64,000 bases of DNA from positions 6,820,001 through 6,884,000 of the forward strand of contig NZ_CP109190.1 of NCBI RefSeq assembly GCF_041438805.1, in the 5' to 3' direction. Every line of letters starts with the position of its first letter. Positions within the stretch are counted from its first letter, which is position 1. Of the stretch, positions 53,760 through 62,151 are shown in pieces. The translations under genes were made by a program, and so were the position numbers. The stretch comes from Streptomyces sp. NBC_01707 (GTDB taxonomy: Bacteria > Actinomycetota > Actinomycetes > Streptomycetales > Streptomycetaceae). The notes beneath the pieces were generated by a model. It searched no databases and was not told the DNA's origin. It saw only the letters and a list, made by a program, of their open reading frames with translations.

Positions 53760-54907
53760 TGGCTCTCCTCGGAGTTCGCGGCGGCCACAACGGGCGGCGC
53801 GGGCGCCACCACCGCGGGCAACAGCCCGATCAGCACCGCCGCCGCGGGCCACAGCGGGAACACCGGCGCCGCCAGCGGTACGACTCCGGGGTGCAGCGCC
53901 TCCGTGTCGGCGCTGCCCGCCCAGATCATCGCCGCCGCGACCACCGCACCCGACCCGGCCACCAGCCAGGCCCTCGCCCCCCACCGGTCGGGCCGGTAGC
54001 GGGTGCGGACCGAGCGGGCACCGCCGAGCCGGAGCCCGGCCATCGCGGCGACGAGCCCGGCGAACAGCAGCGGCAGCCCGTACACCGCACCCTGCGAGGC
54101 CAGCAGAGCGTACGTACCGGCGCAGACGCCCAGCAGCCCGCCGAGCGTGAGGACGTTCGTGGTGTGCCGGACGGCGCGCGGCACCTGTGCCGTACGCCCG
54201 TATCCGCGTGCGTCCATCGACGCCGCCACCGCCACCGACCGCTCCAGCGCACCTTCCAGCACCGGCAGTCCGATCTGCAGGACGGCCTTGATGCCACCGG
54301 CAGGGCGGCCCCGCAACCGTCGTGCGGTGCGCAGCCGCACCACATCGGCGACCATGTTCGGTGCGAACGTCATCGCGACGACGACCGCGATGCCCGCCTC
54401 GTACAGTGCGCCCGGCAGCGACTTCAGCAGCCGGGCCGGGTTGGCGAGCGAGTTCGCCGCGCCGATGCAGATCAGCAGGGTGGCGAGCTTCGCCCCGTCG
54501 TACAGCGCGAAGAGCAGCTGTTCGGCGGTGACCCGGCCGCCGATCCTCACGCCCTGCGCCCAGTCGGGCAGCGGGACTTCGGGCAGGGTGAGGACCGGGT
54601 GCGTACCGGGGATCGGCGAACCGAGAAACACGGAGAAGAGCAGCCGCACGCCGACGACGAACAGCCCGATCCTGATGAACGCCCCGTACGAACGGGCCCA
54701 CGGCGCATCGGTCCGGCGTACCGCCACGACGTAGCCGGCCACCCCCACGAGCAGCCCGAGCAGCAGTGGATTGCTGGTCCGGGAGGCGGCGGTGGCCAGC
54801 CCGAGCGCCCACAGCCACCAGGCCCCGGCGGGCACGGCGTTGCTGCGGGTCGCCTCGGGGGCGCGCAGGGCAGGGACCGGCCGGGCCGGGCCGGCGGAGA
54901 CGGTCAT
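53756..54907 (-). CDS. ECF transporter T component (CbiQ-like)
   Basis: This 383-residue protein has eight or more helices and both coupling motifs of EcfT: ERSVAVAASMDARGYGR, with the Ala-Arg-Gly type segment (about residue 225), and the preceding MTFAPNMVADVVRLRTARRLRGRP. The N-terminal region (WWLWALGLATAASRTSNPLLLGLLVGVAGYVV) is typical. It links the ATPase chain to the S component. Overlaps of four bases join it to the SCO2322-family gene upstream and the ATPase gene downstream. Confidence 0.88.
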   Translation of the reverse strand: MTVSAGPARPVPALRAPEATRSNAVPAGAWWLWALGLATAASRTSNPLLLGLLVGVAGYVVAVRRTDAPWARSYGAFIRIGLFVVGVRLLFSVFLGSPIPGTHPVLTLPEVPLPDWAQGVRIGGRVTAEQLLFALYDGAKLATLLICIGAANSLANPARLLKSLPGALYEAGIAVVVAMTFAPNMVADVVRLRTARRLRGRPAGGIKAVLQIGLPVLEGALERSVAVAASMDARGYGRTAQVPRAVRHTTNVLTLGGLLGVCAGTYALLASQGAVYGLPLLFAGLVAAMAGLRLGGARSVRTRYRPDRWGARAWLVAGSGAVVAAAMIWAGSADTEALHPGVVPLAAPVFPLWPAAAVLIGLLPAVVAPAPPVVAAANSEESQ

Positions 54908-55596
54908 CCTCGGCGGCGGCGGGCCTGCACGACCGCGGCGACGCCGAGCAGAAGGACGGCGGCGACACCGGCGAGCACCCCGGCGGACGGACCGCCGCGG
55001 CCGCTCCCCGGGCGGGCCGAGGCGGACGGGCTCGCGGGCGCCTGCGACGTACCGTCGGCGTGCCCAGTGCCGGAGACCTGGTCACCGCAGCCCGAGGCCG
55101 GATAGCCGGAGATCGCGCAGAGCAGCGCCTCGCTGCTGTAGCGCAGCGGCTTGGCCACGGAAGCGAGGGCCTCCGCGGCGCTCGCGTCCTCGGCGACCTG
55201 CGCGCATGCGGTACGCGGCGCCGGTGGCGTCTCCCCGTCAGGTGCGTCCGCGGCCGTGCCGGGGTCGATGACGAGCGCGATCCGCTTGGTGCCGTCCTTG
55301 GCGGGGGTGTCCGCACAGATCGTCGCGAATTCGGGGGCGCGGCGCGGCTTCGCCGAGTCCTGGGAGTCCTCGCTCACCGAGAACCGGAAGCCCTGCACCG
55401 CACCGTCGTCGGGCCGGACCAGCGACGGGCCCTGGGTGGCGTACGCCCAGTTCGTCCCCTTGCCCTCCCAGAACGACCAGTAGCGGTAGCCGGCCGCGTG
55501 CGCGGTGCCGGCGCCGAGCACGGTCAGGACGGCGCCGAGAACGAGCAGCAGGGCGCCCGTCGCCGGCCACCCGGATCGATTCCCCGCCCGGTTCAC
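54904..55596 (-). CDS. SCO2322-family secreted/membrane protein
   Basis: This 230-residue protein has a signal-like helix (TGALLLVLGAVLTVLGAG, cut near AHA), an outer domain with YRYWSFWEGKGTNWAYATQGPSLVRPDDG and an even number of Cys (ICADT, TACAQ, LLCAI, SGCGD), then a Pro/Ser/Ala linker and a C-terminal membrane helix (AGVLAGVAAVLLLGVAAVV) with RRRR. It faces outward and is anchored at its end. The GTG at 55596 overlaps the upstream stop. Position between the secreted alpha-barrel protein and EcfT suggests a substrate-capture part of the vitamin uptake system. Confidence 0.85.
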   Translation of the reverse strand: MNRAGNRSGWPATGALLLVLGAVLTVLGAGTAHAAGYRYWSFWEGKGTNWAYATQGPSLVRPDDGAVQGFRFSVSEDSQDSAKPRRAPEFATICADTPAKDGTKRIALVIDPGTAADAPDGETPPAPRTACAQVAEDASAAEALASVAKPLRYSSEALLCAISGYPASGCGDQVSGTGHADGTSQAPASPSASARPGSGRGGPSAGVLAGVAAVLLLGVAAVVQARRRRG

Positions 55597-56858
55597 AGCT
55601 GCGGGGTCTTCCGGCGGCTGCTGATGAGGAAGCCGACGCCGGCACCGGCGGCGAGACCGATACCGACGAGCCACCACACGCCGAGCCCGGCGTCGTCGCT
55701 GGTGCCGTCCTGTGCCGCGTAGTCGCTGCTGGCCGGCGAGGGTGTGTGGACGGCGGCCGGCTTCGGTCCGGTCGCGCTCAGCCGCTCGACGAGGTCGACA
55801 CCGCCGAAGTCGCGGGCATCGGCACCGGTCGTGTGGGCGGCCACGACCAACTGGGCGTAGGCGGCGGGGCCGTTCTCGGCCGCCCAGGGCGCGGCGTTCT
55901 TCTTCAGCCAGCCGAGCGCGTCGGCCGCCTTGTCCTGGTGGCCTGCGGCGGCCAGGGCGACGACCGCGTCCGCGGTGTTGCCGAAGTCGGGCTGCTCGGT
56001 GGTGTCGGTGGTGCCCGGCATCGGGGGCTGGTTCAGGTGGCCGGTCTTCGCGAGGGCACCCGCGAGATAGTGGGCACCGTTCTGGGCGGCCTGCTCGGGC
56101 TTGACGACGGCGCCCTTGTGGCAGGTGGGCGCCTTGTCCTCGGACGCGGAATTGTTCCAGGCGGCCAGCCCCTTGCCCATGGAACCGAGCACACCGGCCG
56201 CGGTGGCGTCCGCGTTGGCGACGAGCTTGCCGGCCTTGTCGGGCTGGTACGCGAACGCGCCGCCGTCCTTGCCGCCGCACGGGATCGCCAGCGCGAGCAG
56301 CGCGTCGTACGGCGTCCTGCCGCCCTTGGTCGTCACATCGCCGAGCCGCTCGCCCCGCTTGGCCAGGGCGCCGATCACGATCGAGGTGGAGTTGGCGTCG
56401 CTGGGCGAGCCCGGGTTGTAACCCCAGCCGCCGTCCTCGTTCTGCACGGACTTCAGCCAGGCGACCCCGTTGTCGGCGGCGTCGCCGTGTCCGCCGACCT
56501 CGGCGAGTGCCTGGACCGCGGCGGCGGTGGCGTTGGTGTCCGTCATGGTCTTCGCGTCGCACGGCTTTCCGGCATCGGCGCGGTACGAGGCGTAGGCGCC
56601 GCTGTCGCACTGCTGGGCGACCAGCCAGTCGACGGCCGCGGCCGCGGGGGTGACCCCTTCGAGCCGCTGGGCGATGAAGGCCAGCGACTGCCTCCAGACC
56701 CCGTCGTACGTCGGGTCCTTGGTGCCGTACAGCCCGGACGGCAGTGCGACGGACGGGGTGGGCGACGGCGACGGCGCCGCCACCGCGGCCGGGGCAGCGG
56801 CCGCACAGAGCACGGTGGCGGTGGCGGCGAGCGTTGCTGCGGTGCGGCGAACGGTCAT
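55593..56858 (-). CDS. secreted prenyltransferase/terpenoid-cyclase-fold protein of B12 operon
   Basis: This 421-residue protein has a signal peptide (MTVRRTAATLAATATVLCAAA, cut near AVA), an alpha/alpha-barrel made of QW-like helical repeats (VDWLVAQQCDSGAYAS, VAWLKSVQNEDGGWGYNPGS, AVVALAAAGHQDKAADALGWLKKNAAPW), a Pro/Ser linker and a C-terminal membrane helix (VWWLVGIGLAAGAGVGFLI) with a basic end. The fold is that of prenyltransferases, squalene cyclases and also the alpha domain of the animal cobalamin carriers intrinsic factor and transcobalamin. No cyclase DxDD is seen. First in the riboswitch operon, it may bind cobalamin at the cell surface. The ATG at 56858 follows AGGAGAGG. Confidence 0.85.
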   Translation of the reverse strand: MTVRRTAATLAATATVLCAAAAPAAVAAPSPSPTPSVALPSGLYGTKDPTYDGVWRQSLAFIAQRLEGVTPAAAAVDWLVAQQCDSGAYASYRADAGKPCDAKTMTDTNATAAAVQALAEVGGHGDAADNGVAWLKSVQNEDGGWGYNPGSPSDANSTSIVIGALAKRGERLGDVTTKGGRTPYDALLALAIPCGGKDGGAFAYQPDKAGKLVANADATAAGVLGSMGKGLAAWNNSASEDKAPTCHKGAVVKPEQAAQNGAHYLAGALAKTGHLNQPPMPGTTDTTEQPDFGNTADAVVALAAAGHQDKAADALGWLKKNAAPWAAENGPAAYAQLVVAAHTTGADARDFGGVDLVERLSATGPKPAAVHTPSPASSDYAAQDGTSDDAGLGVWWLVGIGLAAGAGVGFLISSRRKTPQL

Positions 56859-56984
56859 GGTGGGCTGGGCCTCTCCTGCGGTGGGAACCGGGCACAGGCA
56901 CACTCAGGCACCAGGCTCCGGCCCCGTATGCCTCGACGGTGCCGGTCACCGGGGTTCCGGTGACGCGAGCCGGTCACGACCGCG

Positions 56985-57105
56985 GACAGGGCATTCCGAC
57001 TCACCGCTGTGTCAGCGGCTCACGGTTGCGTGGTCAGTGCCGGATTCGCACCGGCTTCCCCCTGAACGGGCATGATGACGACTCCGACACTCTACCGGTG
57101 CGTAG
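56985..57105 (-). ncRNA. cobalamin (AdoCbl) riboswitch
   Basis: On the minus strand the hallmark segments appear in order: GGGGGAAGCCGGTG, CGAATCCGGCACTGACC, CGCAACCGTGAG, and GGTGAGTCGGAATGCCC. These correspond to the B12-box and P3-P6 core of the cobalamin riboswitch class. It lies about 130 bases before the first gene of the operon that encodes the alpha-barrel protein, SCO2322 protein and ECF transporter. It is expected to turn the operon off when cobalamin is abundant. Confidence 0.93.
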
Positions 57106-57222
57106 CCCGCCCCTCCGGGCGGAGGGCCGCCCGGAACAGCGACGTACGTCACCCGTGGGGCCGGGCGGGACGCGGCGGTGGGAGAGGCCGGTGCCGGAGG
57201 GGATCGCCGGTCGGCGAACCCC

Positions 57223-58260
57223 TCACACGGCGACGTACGTCACCGGGTCGCTCCCCGTCATCGCCTCCGCGCGCCCCAGCTTCACCAGTCGGCGGACGTG
57301 CGCCTCGGCCTCGGAGACCGCGATGTTCCGTGAGCCGTGCGGGATCTGCTCCCACGGCCGGTTCCACTCCATCCGCTCCGCCAGCTGCCACGGCGTGAGC
57401 GGGGTGGCGAGCAGCGCGAGCAGGCCGGTCAGCCGCTCCTCGTGGTGGTCGAGGAGTTCCTGTACGCGCCTGGCCGCGTCCGGGAACGCGTGCTGGTGGG
57501 CGGGCAGCACCTCGGCGACCCCCAGCCGGCCGATGCGCTCCAGCGAGTCGAGATAGTCGCCCAGCGGGTCGGTGACGGTCGCATCGTCCGGGTCCTCGTA
57601 CAGCCCGATGTGCGGGCTGATCCCGGGCAGCAGATGGTCGCCGGAGAAGAGCCGGCCGCGACCGGGCAGGTTCGCCGGGTGGTCCTCCTCCAGATGCAGG
57701 CAGACATGGCCGGGGGTGTGGCCCGGTGTCCAGACCGCCCGGAGCCGGCGGCCCGCCAGGTCGAGCAGTTCGCCGGGGACGATCTCGCGGTCCGGGAGTG
57801 CGGCGCGCAGGCCGGGCAGGGTGCGCATCCGGCCGGTGGCGCGGGCGGCGCGCAGTGGGGCGAGGTGCTCCTCGGGGGCGCCGACCGCGGTGAGTTTCGT
57901 CGCCAGGTAGGTGAGCCAGGTGCCCGGTTCGGACTCGCGGGTGCGGCGCACGATCGCGGTGTCCGCGGCGTGCATCGCGATCCACGCCCCGGATGATTCG
58001 CGGACCTGGCCGGAGAGGCCGTGGTGGTCGGGGTGGTGGTGGGTGATGACCACGCCATGGATGTCGGTGATGGCGACTCCGACGGTGCTGAGGCCCGCGA
58101 CCAGGGTGTCCCAGGCCTCCGGGTCGTCCCAGCCGGTGTCGATCAGCACCGGGCCGCGGCCGGTGTCCAGGACGTGCACCAGAGTGTGGCCGAGCGGGTT
58201 GTCCGGGATGGGGACCTTGATGGACCACACGCCGCCGCCGTGCTCGGTCACCTGTGTCAT
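57223..58260 (-). CDS. metallo-beta-lactamase-fold hydrolase
   Basis: This 345-residue protein has the MBL motif ITHHHPDHHG (near residue 72-81), a second metal His in GHTPGHVCLH, the bridging Asp in LFSGDHLLPG, and a late His in VLPAHQHAF. The C-terminal 90 residues look like a winged helix (LTPWQLAERMEW and AEAHVRRLVKLGRAEAM), as in the LACTB2/glyoxalase II-like branch. The likely reaction is thioester or acyl-CoA hydrolysis. It is divergent from the aldehyde dehydrogenase gene and shares its palindrome-bearing promoter, so a role in the same steroid- or lipid-linked route is probable. Confidence 0.88.
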   Translation of the reverse strand: MTQVTEHGGGVWSIKVPIPDNPLGHTLVHVLDTGRGPVLIDTGWDDPEAWDTLVAGLSTVGVAITDIHGVVITHHHPDHHGLSGQVRESSGAWIAMHAADTAIVRRTRESEPGTWLTYLATKLTAVGAPEEHLAPLRAARATGRMRTLPGLRAALPDREIVPGELLDLAGRRLRAVWTPGHTPGHVCLHLEEDHPANLPGRGRLFSGDHLLPGISPHIGLYEDPDDATVTDPLGDYLDSLERIGRLGVAEVLPAHQHAFPDAARRVQELLDHHEERLTGLLALLATPLTPWQLAERMEWNRPWEQIPHGSRNIAVSEAEAHVRRLVKLGRAEAMTGSDPVTYVAV

Positions 58261-58313
58261 GAGGTCCCCATCTCTCGTCCCGGCATGCGGCTGTGCTGCG
58301 CCGCATCCACTGT

Positions 58314-58327
58314 AACGAGAACTCGTT
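58314..58327. promoter_or_regulatory. TetR-type operator candidate 3 (MBL hydrolase promoter)
   Basis: AACGAG-AA-CTCGTT is a perfect palindrome with a 2-base centre, preceded by GT, 54 bases before the hydrolase start. Its GTAACGAG half is shared with the CYP125 promoter site (GTAACGAG at 48999-49006). Confidence 0.55.
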
Positions 58328-58396
58328 CCAGTAGTAGCCCTGGTCGACTATTCACCCGAGGTCGATCGCCGTCGGATCCGTGGACTCCTGGAACTG

Positions 58397-58412
58397 GAAC
58401 TGGTATCAGTTC
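58397..58412. promoter_or_regulatory. operator candidate 4 (aldehyde dehydrogenase promoter)
   Basis: GAACTG-GTAT-CAGTTC is a perfect inverted repeat with a 4-base centre and the same size as the site at 49003-49018, 68 bases before the aldehyde dehydrogenase ATG. Confidence 0.5.
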
Positions 58413-58479
58413 TGACGCGGAGTCAGGTATGGAGTCAGGTGCGGAGTCGGTACGTGCCGGGTCGCGGGAGGCAGCAGCC

Positions 58480-59961
58480 ATGACCGAGCTTGTCGAACAC
58501 GGAAAACTGTTCATCGGCGGGGAGTTGGTCGATCCGCTCGGCCAGGACGTCATCGAGGTGATATCGCCCCACACCGAGCAGGTCATCGGCCGGGTGCCGC
58601 ATGCCTGTGAGGCGGACGTGGACCGCGCTGTCGACGCCGCCCGCCGGGCCTTCGACGAAGGGCCCTGGCCCCGGGCCTCCCTCGACGAGCGGATCGAGGT
58701 GATCACGCGGATCAAGGACGCGTTCGCCGTGCGGTACGAGGAGATCGCCCGCGTCATCAGTTCCGAGAACGGAACCCCGTACAGCTCCAGTGTGATGGTG
58801 CAGGCACTCGCCGCGATGATGGTGTGGGACGCGGCGATCACCGTCGCCCGTACCTTCCCGTACGAGGAACGGCGCGACGGCGTCCTCGGGCCGCTGCTGG
58901 TGCGCCGGGAGCCGGTCGGCGTCGTCGCGGCCGTCGTGCCGTGGAACGTCCCGCAGTTCACCGCCGCCGCCAAACTGGCGCCCGCGCTGCTGGCCGGCTG
59001 CACGACCGTCCTCAAGGTCTCGCCCGAATCGCCCCTTGACGCCTACATCCTGGCCGAGATCGCCGCCGAGGCCGGGCTCCCCGAGGGCGTGCTGTCGATC
59101 CTCCCGGCGGACCGCGAGGTCAGTGAGTACCTCGTCGGGCATCCGGGCGTCGACAAGGTGTCGTTCACCGGCTCCGTCGCGGCCGGCCGCCGGGTGATGG
59201 AGGTCGCTTCGCGCAACCTCACCCGGGTCACCCTGGAACTGGGCGGCAAGTCCGCCGCCGTCATCCTCCCGGACGCCGATCTCGGCGCGGCCGTCGCGGG
59301 CATCGTCCCGTTCGCCTGGATGATCAACGGCCAGGCGTGCGTCGCCCAGACCCGCATTCTCGTCCCGCACTCCCGCTACGACGAGATCGCCGAGGCGTTC
59401 GCCGCCGCGGCGGGCGCGCTGAAGGTCGGCGACCCGCTCGACCCCGCCACCGAGCTCGGCCCGCTGGTCGCGCGGCGTCAGCAGCAGCGCTCCCTCGACT
59501 ACATCCGGATCGGCCAGGAGGAAGGCGCCAAGATCCTTACGGGCGGCGGCCGTCCGGCCTCCCAGGAGCGTGGCTGGTACGTCGAGCCGACCCTCTTCGG
59601 ATCCGTCGACAACTCCATGCGCATCGCCCGCGAGGAGATCTTCGGCCCGGTCATCTGCCTGCTGCCGTACGGCGACGAGGCGGAGGCGGTGAAGATCGCC
59701 AACGACTCGGAGTACGGGCTCAGCGGCAGCGTCTGGACCGCCGACACCGAGCGCGGCATCGACATCGCCCGCCGGGTCAGAACCGGCACGTACAGCGTCA
59801 ACACGTTCAGTCTCGACATGCTCGGTCCGTTCGGCGGCTACAAGAACTCCGGTCTGGGACGGGAGTTCGGCCCCGAGGGGTACGGCGAGTACTTCGAGCA
59901 CAAGATGATCCATCTGCCCGCCGGGTACCAGCCGGCGCAGCCCGGACCGCAGGAGGCGTGA
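58480..59961 (+). CDS. aldehyde dehydrogenase
   Basis: This 493-residue NAD(P)-dependent aldehyde dehydrogenase shows all hallmarks: VVPWNVPQFTAAAKLAPALLAGCTTVLK, FTGSVAAGRRVM in the Rossmann loop, LELGGKSAAV with Glu253, and GQACVAQTR with catalytic Cys287, then EEIFGPVICLLPY. It oxidises an aldehyde to acid, possibly one formed from a sterol side chain or lipid. The ATG at 58480 follows CGGGAGG. The stop overlaps the ferredoxin start by one base (TGATG), so the two are coupled. Confidence 0.92.
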   Translation: MTELVEHGKLFIGGELVDPLGQDVIEVISPHTEQVIGRVPHACEADVDRAVDAARRAFDEGPWPRASLDERIEVITRIKDAFAVRYEEIARVISSENGTPYSSSVMVQALAAMMVWDAAITVARTFPYEERRDGVLGPLLVRREPVGVVAAVVPWNVPQFTAAAKLAPALLAGCTTVLKVSPESPLDAYILAEIAAEAGLPEGVLSILPADREVSEYLVGHPGVDKVSFTGSVAAGRRVMEVASRNLTRVTLELGGKSAAVILPDADLGAAVAGIVPFAWMINGQACVAQTRILVPHSRYDEIAEAFAAAAGALKVGDPLDPATELGPLVARRQQQRSLDYIRIGQEEGAKILTGGGRPASQERGWYVEPTLFGSVDNSMRIAREEIFGPVICLLPYGDEAEAVKIANDSEYGLSGSVWTADTERGIDIARRVRTGTYSVNTFSLDMLGPFGGYKNSGLGREFGPEGYGEYFEHKMIHLPAGYQPAQPGPQEA

Positions 59962-60194
59962 TGGGGGACCGCTGGCACGTGGAGGTCGACCGGAGCGTCT
60001 GCATCGGCTCCGGGATGTGCGTGAACCACGCCCCGGACGGCTTCCGGCTGGACTCCGCCCGGCAGTCGCACCCGGACGTCCCGGAGACGGACGCCAACGA
60101 GCAGGTGCTCGCGGCCGCGGAGGGGTGTCCCGTCGAGGCGATCACGCTGACGCTGCTCGACTCCGGCGAGGTGGTGTTCCCGCCGGAGGACTGA
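59961..60194 (+). CDS. [3Fe-4S]-type ferredoxin, P450 partner candidate
   Basis: This 77-residue ferredoxin has Cys14, Cys20 and Cys56-Pro, that is C-x5-C and a distant CP, the three-cysteine pattern of [3Fe-4S] ferredoxins that feed bacterial P450s. The start MGDRWHVEVDRSVCIGSGMC is typical. The protein lacks the fourth cluster cysteine, which supports a 3Fe cluster. The nearest P450 is CYP125 at 47658-48926, whose promoter region carries related palindromes. A 160-bp MITE-like sequence begins at the base after its stop codon. Confidence 0.9.
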   Translation: MGDRWHVEVDRSVCIGSGMCVNHAPDGFRLDSARQSHPDVPETDANEQVLAAAEGCPVEAITLTLLDSGEVVFPPED

Positions 60195-60354
60195 GGGCTG
60201 TCCCGTAATCCCTGGTGGATCGGCGCGCGGCGTCGGACGCGGTGCATCGCGAGGCGGAGGGGCGTCTTCGTGCCGGTCGTATTCGGGCGTTCCGACGACG
60301 CGGCGAGGCGCCGTGGCTGTCGTCGTGGGCCCGCCGGGGATTGCGGGACAGCCC
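60195..60354. mobile_element. MITE-like element, about 160 bp
   Basis: The ends GGGCTGTCCCGTAATCCC and GGGATTGCGGGACAGCCC are inverted repeats (17 of 18 match). The 160 bases contain no coding frame with a transposase. Ends of this type occur in Streptomyces insertion sequences, so this is probably a non-autonomous derivative. No clear target duplication is visible; flanking bases are CTGA and TTAA. Confidence 0.75.
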
Positions 60355-60439
60355 TTAAGCCTCCGCCCCCTGGCGGGAGCGTGAGCGCGAGGTGCGGCCC
60401 GACGCGGGACCGTCGGGCCGCACCGTCGACGGACGGGTA

Positions 60440-61915
60440 CTACGCGGTGCAGCCGGTGTCGGCGATCACGAAGTAGCCCGCCGGTGACTCCCGCAGGGTG
60501 TGCGTGACGAACACGTTGTACAGGCCCATGTTCTGCTCGGACCCGTTCGCGTACACATAGCCGCCCGTGGTGTGCGCCCTGCCCGCCGCCACCTGGGCGT
60601 AGTTGGTCGCCGTGTAGCAGGCGCCGCCGCCCGTCCCGCCGGTCGTGGTCGCCGTCACCGCGGCCGAGACGGTACCGACCGCCCCCGATCCGTCGACGGC
60701 CGCCACGGTGTAGCGGTACGCGGTCCCGGCGGACAGCCCCGTGTCGGTGAACGCCGTCGACGTGGGCCGGCCGACCTCGGTGCCGTTGCGGTAGACGGCG
60801 TACGAGGAGGCTCCCGTCACCGCGCTCCAGGACAGCGAGGCACCGGTGCCCGTGACACCGGTGACCGTCAGACCGGAGGGGGCCGGGAGCGGGTTCTCGC
60901 CGCCGCCGGGTGCGCCCTGGTCCAGCCCCCAGAAGACGCCGGTGTAGTACGACGAGCAGATCGAGTTCAGGAAGTACGCGGCCGTGGACCCGCACCGATC
61001 GGTCCCCGAGCCGGGGGAGACGGCCAGGCCGTGGCCCATGCCGGAGATGGAGTACGTCTCCACCGCGGGGTTCCCGGAGGCGTCGTTGTAGACGCTGCGG
61101 GTGGTGTTGCCGGGAAGGGTGTCGGTGCTCGACGGGGTCTGGCCGATGCCCCACACATCGGTCCACTGGTCCCGCAGCGCGGTGGCGTTGGCCGGGTACA
61201 CCGTGTAGTCGGACGTGCCCTGCCAGATGGCGACCCGCGGCCATGGGCCGGTGTAGCCGGGGTAACCGGCGCGGACCTTGGCGCCCCACTGGGCGGGGGT
61301 CAGCTTCTGCGGGCCCGTCTGACAGCCGGAGGCGGCGGCCTGGCTGGTGGCGCACTGCGCGGGCAGGCCGGACGCCACGGAACCGCCCGCGAACACGTCC
61401 GGGTACGCGGCCAGCAGGTCTGCGGTCATCCCGCCGCCCGCCGACAGTCCGGTGACGTACACCCGCCGCCCGTCGGAGCCGTACTGCTGCTTAGCGTGCT
61501 CCACCATCTGCACGATGGAGGCGGCTTCGCCCTTGCCCCGGGTGTCCTCGGCCGGATCGAACCAGCCGAAGCAGGAGAGCGCGTTGTTGGCGGACGTGGT
61601 CTGCGGGAAGACCACGGCGAACTTCCACAGGTCGGCGTATTTCGGCCAGCCCGAGTTGGTGTAGTAGTCGTTGGCCGTCTGCGTACAGCCGTGCAGGGCG
61701 ATCACCAGAGGCGCGCCCGCGGGCAGATCGGCGGGGGCGTACTCGTACATCTGCAGGTTGCCGGGGTTCGTGCCGAAGCCGGTGACCTGCTGCAGGCCGC
61801 CGGCGGCAGCGGCGGGCTGCGCGGCACCCACGGTGCTCAGCGTCGCCGCGACGACGCCGAGGACGGCCGTGGACGCGACGCGCCGTAGCAGGCGTCGCAG
61901 GATCGATGGGCGCAC
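60440..61915 (-). CDS. secreted polyhydroxybutyrate depolymerase with Fn3 and substrate-binding domain
   Basis: This 491-residue protein has a signal peptide (residues 1-38; LRRVASTAVLGVVAATLSTV, cut after AAA), an esterase catalytic domain (LVIALHGCTQTANDYY with the oxyanion His, GLSAGGGM lipase box near residue 156, GTSDYTVYP acid, GMGHGLAV His), an Fn3 linker (PAPSGLTVTGVTGTGASLSWSAV) and a C-terminal PHB-binding-like domain with Cys at both ends (CYTATNYAQVAAGRAHTTGGYVYANGSEQNMG). This is the type 1 catalytic order of extracellular short-chain PHA depolymerases. It releases 3-hydroxybutyrate from external polymer. The start has a twin-Arg-like RRLLRR. Confidence 0.9.
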   Translation of the reverse strand: MRPSILRRLLRRVASTAVLGVVAATLSTVGAAQPAAAAGGLQQVTGFGTNPGNLQMYEYAPADLPAGAPLVIALHGCTQTANDYYTNSGWPKYADLWKFAVVFPQTTSANNALSCFGWFDPAEDTRGKGEAASIVQMVEHAKQQYGSDGRRVYVTGLSAGGGMTADLLAAYPDVFAGGSVASGLPAQCATSQAAASGCQTGPQKLTPAQWGAKVRAGYPGYTGPWPRVAIWQGTSDYTVYPANATALRDQWTDVWGIGQTPSSTDTLPGNTTRSVYNDASGNPAVETYSISGMGHGLAVSPGSGTDRCGSTAAYFLNSICSSYYTGVFWGLDQGAPGGGENPLPAPSGLTVTGVTGTGASLSWSAVTGASSYAVYRNGTEVGRPTSTAFTDTGLSAGTAYRYTVAAVDGSGAVGTVSAAVTATTTGGTGGGACYTATNYAQVAAGRAHTTGGYVYANGSEQNMGLYNVFVTHTLRESPAGYFVIADTGCTA

Positions 61916-62069
61916 GGGGGCCTCCCTGTTCGGAACGTGCGGGCGTGCGGACTGTTGCCGGAACCTATGAGTCCGGGCCGTCCCCGCCCATGGGGCGGGC
62001 TGACATCCCTCGGGCTCCGCTGTGTGCGGCGCCGCCCTTGCGCCGCGAGCGCCCAGCGAGAAGCGGACG

Positions 62070-62100
62070 TTGACATCGAGTGCGCTCGAAGATGCAGACT
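62070..62100 (+). promoter_or_regulatory. MerR-type promoter upstream of aldo/keto reductase
   Basis: TTGACA (62070-62075) and CAGACT (62095-62100) are 19 bases apart, longer than normal. The inverted repeat TCGAG-TGCG-CTCGA (62076-62089) lies inside that spacer. This is the classic arrangement of MerR-activated promoters. No MerR gene is in the window. Confidence 0.55.
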
Positions 62101-62151
62101 CCCGGTCAGCAACGCCCTTATCGGCCAGGGGCTGTTGGGAGGGAGACAGGA

